Assembly (NCBI GenBank): GCA_934463175.1
Contig: CAKSIW010000016.1
Location: forward strand, 1 to 37,381
Source of the DNA: an uncultured Clostridia bacterium
GTDB taxonomy: Bacteria; Bacillota; Clostridia; Monoglobales; Monoglobaceae
Length of the DNA stretch: 37,381 nt
Direction of reading: 5' to 3'
Part shown: piece by piece, positions 8,125 to 15,714 of the stretch
Position numbering within the stretch: the stretch's first letter is position 1
Layout: each line of letters opens with the position of its first letter
Notes under the pieces: model-generated
Database searches by the model: none
Seen by the model: the letters and a program-made list of their open reading frames with translations, nothing else
What the model was told of the DNA's origin: nothing
Position numbers and translations under genes: made by a program

Positions 8125-8793
8125 TTATTTTGGTATAACAACCGTTTCACCGTCGGCACTTGCGGTCATGCATGACACCTGCGATATGTCGGACAGCCCG
8201 TGCTCCTTAAGCTGATTCCGCACCCAGTCGTCATTGCGACCGAGACGCTGCATGTTGTGACGGTTCAGCCGTCCGCTGTCAATGATGACATAGCTTATGC
8301 TGCTCGGGCGCGCGGTCAGTCCTGCGTCCGATATGGTGACGGGTCGGTGGTCGGCGGAGGGAATGACGCTCACAACGCCGTTTGTCTCCATAATAACATA
8401 GTCAACCTCCGAAAGGCTTGCCGCACCCGAGTTGCGTATGATTTCCATGAGATCGTTGAGGTTGAGCCGCTGATTCTCCATCTCGCGGCGGTTCAGCTTC
8501 CCCTTTTCATAGAAAACACTCGGCAGACCGAACAAAAGCTTTCTTGCACCAAAGCTTTTATATGCGCTGAACGACAGAATGACCTCCAGAATGAGCAGAA
8601 GCGCAATCCCGATCAGGCTGTTTGCCAGCGGCTGTGAGGTGTCCTGAATCGGCAGAGCCGCCACCTCCGAAATCACAATGGTGACGACAAGCTCCGCCGG
8701 CTCAAGCTCTCCGATCTGACGCTTCCCCAAAAGCCTCAGTGTCAAAACAACAAAAAAATACATTATAACCGTTCTGATAAAGGTAACAAACAA
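8125..8793 (-). CDS. DUF421 (YetF-family) membrane protein
   Basis: The 222-aa protein matches the YetF/DUF421 family found across Firmicutes. It has N-terminal transmembrane helices (about 5-20, 35-50, 57-77) containing the hallmark LGKRQIGELEPAELVV. A cytosolic-looking C-terminal domain of about 130 residues follows, with the LNRREMENQRLNLNDLMEIIRNSG segment. Related proteins are sporulation or membrane proteins of unknown biochemical role. The start is a TTG at 8791-8793, since AAGGAG lies 10 bp upstream and the first helix needs these residues; the next in-frame ATG would cut into it. Two tandem hairpins lie in its leader. Confidence 0.85.
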   Translation of the reverse strand: MFVTFIRTVIMYFFVVLTLRLLGKRQIGELEPAELVVTIVISEVAALPIQDTSQPLANSLIGIALLLILEVILSFSAYKSFGARKLLFGLPSVFYEKGKLNRREMENQRLNLNDLMEIIRNSGAASLSEVDYVIMETNGVVSVIPSADHRPVTISDAGLTARPSSISYVIIDSGRLNRHNMQRLGRNDDWVRNQLKEHGLSDISQVSCMTASADGETVVIPK

Positions 8794-8815
8794 TTTTCAG
8801 TCTCTCCTTGCTGTG

Positions 8816-8844
8816 CCGCGTGACAAAATCCATGCGGCTTTTTT
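8816..8844 (+). terminator. Terminator-like hairpin, first of a tandem pair
   Basis: CCGCGTG (8816-8822) pairs with CATGCGG (8831-8837) and is followed by CTTTTTT. No gene is read into it from the plus strand. On the minus strand it lies in the DUF421 leader. Confidence 0.55.
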
Positions 8845-8852
8845 GTGTTGCA

Positions 8853-8881
8853 CCGCGTGCCGAAATCCATGCGGCTTTTTT
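8853..8881 (+). terminator. Terminator-like hairpin, second of a tandem pair
   Basis: An almost exact copy of the preceding hairpin at a 37-bp period: CCGCGTG (8853-8859), CATGCGG (8868-8874) and CTTTTTT. Confidence 0.55.
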
Positions 8882-8932
8882 CTGTTAGTAATATTCCCCG
8901 AAAAATAAAAAATATGAGCATTGCGGGAAAAA

Positions 8933-8961
8933 TTCACAAAATTGCTTCCGCATCATATTAT
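8933..8961 (+). promoter_or_regulatory. Promoter of the SpoIID-like/peptidoglycan-binding cluster
   Basis: TTCACA (8933-8938), 17 bp, then TATTAT (8956-8961) fits sigma-A. The same stretch also reads AC, 16 bp, CATATTATA (8954-8962), which resembles the sporulation sigma-K form. Sequence alone cannot decide between them. Confidence 0.5.
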
Positions 8962-8987
8962 ATGTCATAAGCTTTAAACGGAGGTGC

Positions 8988-9395
8988 ATGACTTTGAATG
9001 ACAGCAACCGAAACGGAGAGGGCACGCTGATAGTTCAGGTTTCCACGGCAGACCGCGCCCTGCCGATTGCCGACGCAAGCGTGATTGTTTCAAAAACGGA
9101 CGAAGAAGGCGAGACACTGGTTAAAATCATGAGAACCGACAAAAGCGGCAGAACCGAAAAACTGCTGCTGCCCGCGCCGCCTGCGTCAAATTCGCAGTCC
9201 CCCGGGAAAGGTGACAGATACAGCCAATACAACATACGAACCGACTACCCGGGTTATTATGCAACGGAAAACCTTGGCGTTCCGATTTTTGACGGTCAGA
9301 CCTCAATTCAGCCGATTGAGCTGATTCCGCTTCCCGAGGGGGTTGAGAGCGGAAAAAGAGTGACCGTGATTGAAACGGAACCCGACAATTTATAG
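8988..9395 (+). CDS. Small carboxypeptidase-regulatory-like beta-domain protein
   Basis: The product is 135 aa with no signal peptide. The sequence GTLIVQVSTADRALPIADASVIVSK followed by DKSGRTEKLLLPAP looks like a carboxypeptidase regulatory-like (transthyretin/Cna-B-like) beta-sandwich. The conserved tail YPGYYATENLGVPIFDGQTSIQPIELIPL is also typical of such domains. ATG 8988 is only 3 bp from GGAGG, so TTG 8994 (9 bp away) may be the true start, shortening the protein by two residues. It is followed 33 bp later by the SpoIID-like gene and is probably its operon partner. The role is likely structural, perhaps at the spore envelope; this is inferred from context only. Confidence 0.7.
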   Translation: MTLNDSNRNGEGTLIVQVSTADRALPIADASVIVSKTDEEGETLVKIMRTDKSGRTEKLLLPAPPASNSQSPGKGDRYSQYNIRTDYPGYYATENLGVPIFDGQTSIQPIELIPLPEGVESGKRVTVIETEPDNL

Positions 9396-9428
9396 AAAGC
9401 ATTGATATGATGAGGGTGGTGAATTGAA

Positions 9429-10838
9429 TTGGTAGGAAGACCATACATACCCGAGACGATAACGGTTCATCTCGGAGCGCCCGACTCGTCCGCGGCAAAC
9501 GTGACGGTCAGCTTTCCGGGATATATAAAAAACGTGGCGTCAAGCGAGATTTTTCCGACATGGCCCGAAAACGCGCTGAGAGCGAACATATACGCCCAGA
9601 TTTCATATGCCCTGAACCGCGTTTACACGGAATGGTACCGCTCGCGCGGCTATGATTTCGACATAACAAACTCAACGGCATATGACCAGTCGTTTGTGAA
9701 CAACAGAGAGGTGTTTGAAAACATCAGCCGGATCGTTGACGAGATTTTCAATAACTACATAAGACGCGAAGGGAATGTCGAACCGCTCTTTGCCGCATTC
9801 TGTGACGGAATCCGCGTACAGTGCAACGGTCTTTCGCAGTGGGGCAGCGTTGATCTTGCGGAGCAGGGATATGTTCCGTTTGACATATTGCAGTATTACT
9901 ACGGTGACGATATTGAGCTTGTGCGGGACGCACCGATTCAGAGCATAACGGAGACCTACCCCGGAACGCCGCTGCGTCTCGGCAGCGCGGGGGGAGACGT
10001 GAGACTGATTCAGGTTCAGCTGAACAGAATTTCAAAGGACTATCCGCTGATTCCGAAAATCGATCTGACAGACGGACTGTTCGGCATTGAGACGGAGGAC
10101 GCGGTCAGGGAGTTCCAGACCTCGTTCAACCTTGCGTCCGACGGAATTGTCGGAAAGTCAACGTGGTATAAGATACAGTATATCTATGCCGCGGTTGCAA
10201 AGCTTGCGGAGCTGAACTCGGAGGGGGTGCGGCAGGAGGATATTCCACAGCAGTTTGAATACAGCCTTTCGCTCGGCGACACGGGAAATTCCGTCAGGGC
10301 GGTTCAGTATTACCTTGCGACGGCGGCGATATATAACAATGCAATACCGCCGCTTGTGATTGACGGAATTTTCGGCAAATCAACGCTTGACGCGGTGAAC
10401 GCGTTCCAGCGCGAATACGGCTTGCCGATTACGGGAATTGTTGACGAGGCAACATGGAATAAGCTGACGGAGGTATACCGCGGAATCCTGGACAGCAATC
10501 CGCCGCAGTTCATCGTGAATGAATATATCCCATACCCCGGCACGCCCGTTGCTCCCGGAGACCGCGGCGACGCAGTGCGCGTCATTCAGGAGCGGCTGTC
10601 GTATATCTCGGAGTTTTTTGATAATATTCCCGATGTTGAGGTGACGGGATATTTTGACGAGATGACCGAGGCGGCGGTGAACGCATTTCTGGAGGACAGC
10701 GGACTTCCGCCGAAGGGATTTGTGGGTCCCGGTGCGTGGGCATTGATTGAACAGACATATCTGAGTCTGCTCAACGGAGATTTGAAAAGCCCCGGGCAAT
10801 ATCCGGGCTATGTTCTGGGAGGGGAGGAGCAGTCATGA
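9429..10838 (+). CDS. SpoIID/LytB-like domain protein with three peptidoglycan-binding repeats
   Basis: The 469-aa protein begins with a SpoIID-like domain: NVASSEIFPTWPENALRA with the candidate catalytic E40, then CNGLSQWGSVDLAEQGYVPFDILQYYYG at 132-159. SpoIID enzymes trim peptidoglycan glycan strands. Three PG_binding_1 repeats follow (about 184-260, 275-355, 370-450), each with the DGxFGxxTxxAVxxFQ pattern, although the third is divergent. There is no signal peptide or membrane anchor, which is odd for a wall-active protein and would fit a mother-cell spore-coat or cortex role. TTG 9429 is the start, with GAGGGTGG ending 9 bp upstream. It overlaps the next gene by 4 bp (ATGA). Confidence 0.8.
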   Translation: MVGRPYIPETITVHLGAPDSSAANVTVSFPGYIKNVASSEIFPTWPENALRANIYAQISYALNRVYTEWYRSRGYDFDITNSTAYDQSFVNNREVFENISRIVDEIFNNYIRREGNVEPLFAAFCDGIRVQCNGLSQWGSVDLAEQGYVPFDILQYYYGDDIELVRDAPIQSITETYPGTPLRLGSAGGDVRLIQVQLNRISKDYPLIPKIDLTDGLFGIETEDAVREFQTSFNLASDGIVGKSTWYKIQYIYAAVAKLAELNSEGVRQEDIPQQFEYSLSLGDTGNSVRAVQYYLATAAIYNNAIPPLVIDGIFGKSTLDAVNAFQREYGLPITGIVDEATWNKLTEVYRGILDSNPPQFIVNEYIPYPGTPVAPGDRGDAVRVIQERLSYISEFFDNIPDVEVTGYFDEMTEAAVNAFLEDSGLPPKGFVGPGAWALIEQTYLSLLNGDLKSPGQYPGYVLGGEEQS

Positions 10839-11362
10839 GCTATACATCAAGACGTGACAATGCAGCAAATGTGAGGGAACTTCAGGAATATCTGAGATAT
10901 ATTTCGCGCCACACAAACGGCGTGCCGTATGTGAATGCGGACGGGGTGTTCGGCGCGAAAACCGCGGCGGCGACAAGCGAGCTTCAAAGGAGGTACGGAC
11001 TGCCCGTGACGGGCACAGCCGATCTTCCGACATGGACGGCTGTTACGGAGGCATACCGCAGCCTGCAAAGAAGCACGCGTACGCCCGTGCCTGTGCATGT
11101 TTTTCCGCACAGTCTGCCTCATATGAGCGAGGGTGATGATTTTGACGAGGTTTTCGTGCTTCAGGTCATGCTGAGAAGAATGGGGAGGATATACCAAAAC
11201 ATCGGCGATGTGGAGATAAACGGCACGTTTGACGCAATAACCGCCGCTGCCGTAAACGATTTCAAGGGCTGCTGCACGGGTCTTGAGGCGGACGGCAGGG
11301 TTGACAGGGAAACATGGAATCTGCTTTCCGAGACCTACAGCGCGTTCACCCATAACGATTGA
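10835..11362 (+). CDS. Protein with two peptidoglycan-binding (PG_binding_1) repeats
   Basis: The 175-aa protein consists of two peptidoglycan-binding modules and little else. Module 1 (about 10-72) contains NADGVFGAKTAAATSELQRRYGL, and module 2 (about 98-168) contains INGTFDAITAAAVNDFKG. Such modules bind cell-wall peptides without catalysis. A strong GGGAGGAG site precedes the ATG, which overlaps the stop of the SpoIID-like gene, so the two are translationally coupled. It has no signal peptide, like its neighbours. It probably acts as a binding subunit for the upstream protein; this is inference from the operon. Confidence 0.8.
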   Translation: MSYTSRRDNAANVRELQEYLRYISRHTNGVPYVNADGVFGAKTAAATSELQRRYGLPVTGTADLPTWTAVTEAYRSLQRSTRTPVPVHVFPHSLPHMSEGDDFDEVFVLQVMLRRMGRIYQNIGDVEINGTFDAITAAAVNDFKGCCTGLEADGRVDRETWNLLSETYSAFTHND

Positions 11363-11366
11363 GGTG

Positions 11367-11395
11367 TTGACATTTTGCCGCCGTTTTGATACAAT
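11367..11395 (+). promoter_or_regulatory. Sigma-A promoter of trmB
   Basis: Consensus TTGACA (11367-11372) and TACAAT (11390-11395) with a 17-bp spacer, starting 5 bp after the preceding stop codon. Confidence 0.8.
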
Positions 11396-11420
11396 ATGAA
11401 AAGCATTGGAGGTTACGGGA

Positions 11421-12074
11421 ATGAGAATGAGAAGAAAAAAGCACCGTGAGGAGAGAATTGAGGTCTGCTCCGAGTGGCTGATTGATGATATAAGAAACTA
11501 TGGAAATGACATAAAGGGCGTGTTCGGTGACGGCAAGCCGCTGCACATTGAAATCGGCTGCGGAAAAGGCGGCTTCATCAGCCGCATGGCAGAGCTGAAC
11601 CCCGGAATAAACTATATTGCGTTTGAGAAAAATCTTGACGTTCTGGTGCTTGCCATGGAAAAGGTGAAGGAGAAAAATCTGAAGAATGTCAGGTTTGCCG
11701 CAGGGGACGCGGAGGCTCTCGGCGATTTGGAAACCTCCTCGCGCGCAGAGAGAATATACATAAATTTCTGCGACCCGTGGGAAAAATACGGACACAGAAA
11801 AAGACGGCTGACAAACGAGAGATTTCTGGAGATATACCGCCGTGTTCTGACGGAGGACGGCGGTATACATTTCAAAACGGACAACAGAAAGCTGTTTGAA
11901 TATTCCCTTAATTCGTTTTCGGATTTCGGCATGAGACTCAAAAACATAACCCTTGATTTGCATGCAAGCGGCTTTGAGGGGAATGTCATGACCGAATATG
12001 AAAAGCTGTTTTCGGACAAGGGTCAGCCGATTTACCGCTGCGAAGCATATTTCAGCGCGCCGCAGGAACGCTGA
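11421..12074 (+). CDS. trmB: tRNA (guanine(46)-N7)-methyltransferase
   Basis: TrmB adds the m7G46 mark in the variable loop of tRNAs using SAM. The 217-aa protein shows the SAM site IEIGCGKGGF (43-52), the family motif FCDPWEKYGHRKRRLT (116-131, a variant of DPWxKxRHxKRR) and the acceptor-side TDNRKLFEYS segment. ATG 11421 is chosen since GGAGG lies 8 bp upstream; an in-frame TTG 15 bp earlier overlaps that site. It has its own consensus promoter. Its last 23 bp overlap the 3' end of the convergent membrane-protein gene. Confidence 0.93.
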   Translation: MRMRRKKHREERIEVCSEWLIDDIRNYGNDIKGVFGDGKPLHIEIGCGKGGFISRMAELNPGINYIAFEKNLDVLVLAMEKVKEKNLKNVRFAAGDAEALGDLETSSRAERIYINFCDPWEKYGHRKRRLTNERFLEIYRRVLTEDGGIHFKTDNRKLFEYSLNSFSDFGMRLKNITLDLHASGFEGNVMTEYEKLFSDKGQPIYRCEAYFSAPQER

Positions 12075-12474
12075 GAGTTGTGCAGAGCGCAAGCGCGTGT
12101 GCCGCAATGAACGAGACATACGGCTTTGACACGACAGGCTCCAGAAAACGCGTCGGCATGAAAAGCCAGTTATATATGCCGCTCAGGCGGAACGCGTAGA
12201 GCAGGGCTGCCGTCAGGGCATAAAGCGCATAGGAAACAAGTGCGGGAATCCAGAAATCCGCGGCACTGAAGGACTCATCGAAAAGGTGCGTCAGAGTCAG
12301 GCGGTGGAGAAACAGAAAGATGAAAAGCGATGCCGTGATCAGAACAAATGCGGCGGCTTTGTTCTCGCTGAGAGACGCCCTGCCCAGCATGAGGGCGGCG
12401 GGAATCAGCGATGCCGCAATGCCTGTCAGAAAAACCTTCAGAGCCTGAAAAACGGTGCTGCTGAAAATATACAT
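12052..12474 (-). CDS. Small four-helix membrane protein of unknown function
   Basis: The 140-aa protein is very hydrophobic, with four probable transmembrane helices at roughly 8-28, 38-57, 74-95 and 118-138. No family was recognised. The start is placed at 12474 because AAGGAG lies 10 bp upstream, whereas the ATG at 12483 is only 1 bp away from it. The gene is convergent with trmB and overlaps it by 23 bp at the 3' end, so each mRNA is antisense to the end of the other. A polytopic envelope protein is all that can be said. Confidence 0.65.
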   Translation of the reverse strand: MYIFSSTVFQALKVFLTGIAASLIPAALMLGRASLSENKAAAFVLITASLFIFLFLHRLTLTHLFDESFSAADFWIPALVSYALYALTAALLYAFRLSGIYNWLFMPTRFLEPVVSKPYVSFIAAHALALCTTLSVPAAR

Positions 12475-12594
12475 GGCAAACATTCTCCTTAAAATTATAT
12501 TACATATATATATACTATCCTAATCCTACTTTAACACATAAATGTGAGAAATTCAACAATAAAAGAAAAAAATAAATTTTTTTTGAAAAAGCCC

Positions 12595-12623
12595 TTGACA
12601 AAACAGTGCAAAGGTGGTAAAAT
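12595..12623 (+). promoter_or_regulatory. Sigma-A promoter of the infC operon
   Basis: TTGACA (12595-12600) and TAAAAT (12618-12623) are separated by 17 bp. Confidence 0.8.
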
Positions 12624-12629
12624 ATTTGG

Positions 12630-12752
12630 GTAAAAGCAGAAGTTCCGCTTCTCTCCTCAGCTTACGGCGAAAGGATTTTGATTTGTATATCGGCGCGGAG
12701 CTTATGCTGTGCGCTTTTTTTGTTGCATATGCAGCGGAGCGCAAAAAAAATC
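12630..12752 (+). promoter_or_regulatory. Structured 5' leader of infC-rpmI-rplT
   Basis: About 130 nt separate the promoter from the infC ribosome site. The leader has an AGAAG/CTTCT hairpin near 12637-12651. It also has T-run and A-run segments (12714-12720, 12743-12750) flanking a TGCATATGCA palindrome that can pair with each other. Firmicutes commonly regulate this operon through a leader bound by L20 or by attenuation. The position fits, but I did not match a specific Rfam consensus. Confidence 0.45.
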
Positions 12753-12766
12753 GGAGGTGTTTGAAC

Positions 12767-13282
12767 ATAGCTAAGCAGGAATTGATGATTAACGAAGAAA
12801 TCAGAGACAAAGAGGTGCGTCTGATCGGTCCCGACGGCGCCCAGCTCGGTGTTGTTTCAGGCAAGCAGGCACAGGCCATGGCAGATGAGCATAACCTCGA
12901 TTTGGTTAAGATTGCTCCGCAGGCAAAGCCGCCCGTGTGCAGAATCATGGACTACGGCAAGCATAAGTTTGAGCTTGCAAAGCGTGAAAAAGAGGCGAGA
13001 AAGAACCAGAAGGTCATCAGCATCAAAGAGGTGCGTCTCAGCCCGAACATTGACGACCATGATTTTAACACAAAGGTTAATCAGGGAATTAAATTCTTAA
13101 AAGCCGGCGACAAGGTTAAGGTTTCGGTGAGATTCCGCGGCCGTGAAATCACTCACAGTTCAATCGGAAGGGACTTGCTGCTCAGGGTTCAGGAGGAAAT
13201 GAGCGAGTTCGGAACGGTTGAAAAGGGGATTAAGATGGAAGGGCGAAACATGGCTATGTTTGTAGTACCGAAAAAAGCCTGA
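12767..13282 (+). CDS. infC: Translation initiation factor IF-3 (probable AUA start)
   Basis: IF3 binds the 30S subunit, prevents premature 50S joining and rejects non-standard start codons. The 171-aa protein shows the N domain opening MINEEIRDKEVRLIGPDGAQLGV and the C domain segments IKEVRLSPNI and VSVRFRGREI. No ATG, GTG or TTG is well placed. GGAGG at 12753-12757 lies 9 bp before ATA 12767, while the nearest TTG (12761) is only 3 bp away and ATG 12785 would trim the conserved start. IF3 genes often use AUU for autoregulation, and AUA would work the same way. It is the first gene of the infC-rpmI-rplT operon. Confidence 0.92.
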   Translation: MAKQELMINEEIRDKEVRLIGPDGAQLGVVSGKQAQAMADEHNLDLVKIAPQAKPPVCRIMDYGKHKFELAKREKEARKNQKVISIKEVRLSPNIDDHDFNTKVNQGIKFLKAGDKVKVSVRFRGREITHSSIGRDLLLRVQEEMSEFGTVEKGIKMEGRNMAMFVVPKKA

Positions 13283-13325
13283 ATCGAAATTTGTCCCTGC
13301 TCCGAAAGGACAGGTTCAGAAAAAA

Positions 13326-13347
13326 ATGCTTTTATCATCAAAAGCAT
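13326..13347 (+). promoter_or_regulatory. Hairpin in the infC-rpmI gap
   Basis: ATGCTTTT and AAAAGCAT form a perfect 8-bp stem with a 6-nt loop, 24 bp before the rpmI start. It lacks a T-run. A processing or translational control element is possible. Confidence 0.4.
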
Positions 13348-13370
13348 AATTATGGAAGGAGAACAAAAAG

Positions 13371-13568
13371 ATGCCTAAAATCAAGACACACAAGGGTTCT
13401 GCAAAACGTTTCGGCGTGACAAAGAACGGTAAAATCAAAAGAGGAAAGGCGTACAGAAGCCACATTCTCAACAAGAAGTCAACAAAGAGAAAGAGAAAGC
13501 TCAGACGCGGCGGCTATTTGTCATCTGCAAATGCTTCGACAATCAAGAGCATGATTCCGTACAAATAA
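13371..13568 (+). CDS. rpmI: Large ribosomal subunit protein bL35
   Basis: The 65-aa, highly basic protein has the typical L35 opening MPKIKTHKGSAKRFGVT and the core ILNKKSTKRKRKLRR. It binds 23S rRNA in the large subunit. AAGGAG precedes the ATG. The gene lies between infC and rplT, as in most bacteria, and is presumably subject to the same L20-type feedback. Confidence 0.97.
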   Translation: MPKIKTHKGSAKRFGVTKNGKIKRGKAYRSHILNKKSTKRKRKLRRGGYLSSANASTIKSMIPYK

Positions 13569-13663
13569 ATCGCGGAAACAAACACGGGGCTGTGCAGACT
13601 TTTGCACGGCGAAAAATGAGCGGCTGTGCCGCAGGAAAAATTTGATGAAAGGAGTCTTTACAC

Positions 13664-14008
13664 ATGGCAAGAGTTAAAGGTGCTATGCACACACGGAAAA
13701 GACGTAAAAAAATATTAAAATTGGCAAAGGGATACAGAGGCGCGAAGAGCAAGCTCTTCAGAACGGCAAATCAGGCTGTTATGAAGTCGCTGACATATGC
13801 ATACCGCGACAGAAAGCAGAAGAAGAGAAACTTCAGACAGCTTTGGATTGCGCGTATCAACGCAGCAGCGCGCATGAACGGCATCAGCTACAGCCGTTTC
13901 ATGAACGGTCTTAAAAAGAACGGCATTGAAATCAACAGAAAAATGCTTGCCGAGATAGCGGTTTCCGACCCTGCCGCATTCACAAAGCTGGTCGAAAAAG
14001 TCAGATAA
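13664..14008 (+). CDS. rplT: Large ribosomal subunit protein bL20
   Basis: The 114-aa protein starts MARVKGAMHTRKRRKKILKLAKGYRG and contains YAYRDRKQKKRNFRQLWIARINAA, both diagnostic for L20. It is an early-assembly protein of the 50S subunit and, in Firmicutes and enterobacteria, the usual repressor of its own operon. AAGGAG is 10 bp from the ATG. A strong terminator follows 10 bp after the stop, marking the operon end. Confidence 0.97.
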   Translation: MARVKGAMHTRKRRKKILKLAKGYRGAKSKLFRTANQAVMKSLTYAYRDRKQKKRNFRQLWIARINAAARMNGISYSRFMNGLKKNGIEINRKMLAEIAVSDPAAFTKLVEKVR

Positions 14009-14017
14009 AACGATTTG

Positions 14018-14049
14018 AAAAGGGGCTGTAAAACATACAGCCCCTTTTT
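14018..14049 (+). terminator. Rho-independent terminator of the infC-rpmI-rplT operon
   Basis: GGGGCTGTA (14022-14030) pairs perfectly with TACAGCCCC (14036-14044), flanked by A-runs and followed by TTTTT. Confidence 0.93.
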
Positions 14050-14183
14050 GTGAAAATCGGAAATTAATGCGGATTGTGAAATCAGGCATATCGGACATGA
14101 GCCCGTGCGCCTGACGCCATGCATCGGTTTTTTAATTTCCGCAATAAACCAGAAGAGAATAACTGCACGGAGGTATACATAAA

Positions 14184-14897
14184 ATGGGCGGCGGAGAACA
14201 GATATACAATCCCGTTTCGGGAATAAACAGAATGATAACCGACGTTGAAAATGCGCTGAATCCTGTTATGTTTCAGCTTCACCCGCTTATGAGAATTATG
14301 GGAATCATCAATCTCGGGCTTGTTGCGGGCGTTTTTTTTCTCATGCTTTTCTATATGTATTTCATACGCAAGCACCGTTTGGCGAACAAGCTGCGCAACC
14401 CCGAAAACTACATCACTTCGGCGGCTGTTCTGCTTGTCTATATTGTTCTGAACATGCACCCCTTGAAGCTCGGTCCGTACATTGAGCTGAATTTCGGACT
14501 GATTGCAATGCCGGTCATCGCAAAGCAGATGGGACCGCTTGTTGCGTGCATTTTCGGATTTTTGCAGTATGGCTCGCAGTTTCTGACGGGACAGGGAGAT
14601 TTCAGCATAACATCGGCACTGCTTGGCTGTATCAGCGGCATGATATACGCGCGTTTTCTCTATGACCGCAGAACAAAATATCTGCGCTGTCTGTGGGCAA
14701 AGCTGCTTGTCAACATTGTCTGCAACATATTGCTTGTGCCGATGGTCACGGGCGATGTCATGACGGTGGAGCTTGCCGACCAGATCACAAAAAGGCTGAT
14801 TTCAAACATATTCCTGGCACCGATTCAGGCTGCTGTGATTTATGCGGCACTGCTGGGCTACAGGAAAATCAAGGAATTAATCAGAAATATGAGATAA
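14184..14897 (+). CDS. ECF transporter S component, folate (FolT)-like family
   Basis: The 237-aa membrane protein has about six hydrophobic helices. Its pattern is that of the folate-type S components of energy-coupling-factor transporters: FGLIAMPVIAKQMGPLVACIFGF, then a glycine-rich re-entrant stretch, then LVNIVCNILLVPM and ISNIFLAPIQAAVIY. S components bind a vitamin and dock to the shared EcfAAT module, whose genes are not in this window. GGAGG lies 10 bp before the ATG. No folate riboswitch was recognised upstream, so the substrate (folate or another small vitamin) is a family-level guess. The SpoU methyltransferase gene starts 16 bp downstream. Confidence 0.72.
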   Translation: MGGGEQIYNPVSGINRMITDVENALNPVMFQLHPLMRIMGIINLGLVAGVFFLMLFYMYFIRKHRLANKLRNPENYITSAAVLLVYIVLNMHPLKLGPYIELNFGLIAMPVIAKQMGPLVACIFGFLQYGSQFLTGQGDFSITSALLGCISGMIYARFLYDRRTKYLRCLWAKLLVNIVCNILLVPMVTGDVMTVELADQITKRLISNIFLAPIQAAVIYAALLGYRKIKELIRNMR

Positions 14898-14913
14898 CGC
14901 GGAGTGCGGATTT

Positions 14914-15705
14914 ATGATATACAGAATTTCGGGGAAGGATAATAAAACGGCAAAGTCAATCAAGACTTTGCACCGAAAAAGCGGACGGACTGCCGCAGGA
15001 CGGTTTGTTGCCGAGGGCAGGAGGATTTGTGAGGAGGCGTTTTTATATGCCCCCGACAGAATATACTGCACGGTCATGTCGGAGAGCTTCAGCGCGGGCG
15101 ACCCCGAGGCGGTCAGACGTGCGGAGAGCGTTTCGGGGCGCGTGTTCATTGCGTCGGATTCACTCTTTGCGGCAATTTCCGACACCGACACACCGCAGGG
15201 AATCATGCAGGTTATGGAAATGGATTCTCAGCCGTTTGAGGTGACGGACGGTGTGACGCATATTGCGGTGCTTGACGGCATATCCGAGCCGGGAAACATG
15301 GGAACAATCGTTCGGACGGCAGAGGCTCTGGGCTTTGACGGACTGTATCTCACACGGGGCTGTGTGGACATATACGGTTCAAAAACCGTCAGGGCAACAA
15401 TGGGGTCGCTGTTCAGAATGAAATTCAAATGCGGCTGCACCGCAGACGACATTGCGGAGCTTGGAGAAAAAGGATTTTCGCTCTATGCGACAAGTCCGAC
15501 GGGCGAGACGGCACTTGAAAACTGCACATTCGGCGGCAGATGTGCAGTGATAATCGGCAACGAGGCGCACGGAGTGACAGATGAGCTTCTGCGCATGTCG
15601 GATATGCGGCTCAGAATCACGATGGACGGAAACGCGGAATCGCTGAATGCCGCGGCTGCCGCAGGAATTGTTATGCATTGGATAAAAAACAGAAGAGAAG
15701 GTTAG
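14914..15705 (+). CDS. TrmH/SpoU-family RNA 2'-O-methyltransferase
   Basis: The 263-aa protein is a SPOUT-class enzyme that 2'-O-methylates ribose in rRNA or tRNA. The N-terminal 110 residues form the L30e-like substrate-binding domain (FVAEGRRICEEAF). The knotted SAM domain carries motif 1 LDGISEPGNMGTIVRTAEALGFD (about 120-142), motif 2 IIGNEAHGV (212-220) and motif 3 LNAAAAAGI (243-251). Firmicutes carry several paralogues of this type, so the exact target cannot be given. It is tightly packed between the ECF gene and dprA (10 bp). Confidence 0.88.
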   Translation: MIYRISGKDNKTAKSIKTLHRKSGRTAAGRFVAEGRRICEEAFLYAPDRIYCTVMSESFSAGDPEAVRRAESVSGRVFIASDSLFAAISDTDTPQGIMQVMEMDSQPFEVTDGVTHIAVLDGISEPGNMGTIVRTAEALGFDGLYLTRGCVDIYGSKTVRATMGSLFRMKFKCGCTADDIAELGEKGFSLYATSPTGETALENCTFGGRCAVIIGNEAHGVTDELLRMSDMRLRITMDGNAESLNAAAAAGIVMHWIKNRREG

Positions 15706-15714
15706 AGACTGAAA

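Noticed and set aside
11346..12119. Long antisense frame over trmB
   Set aside because: It is a shadow of trmB with no ribosome site, and its sequence resembles no protein family.
14051..14183. Tetrahydrofolate riboswitch before the FolT-like gene
   Set aside because: The conserved THF riboswitch segments were not found in this short gap.
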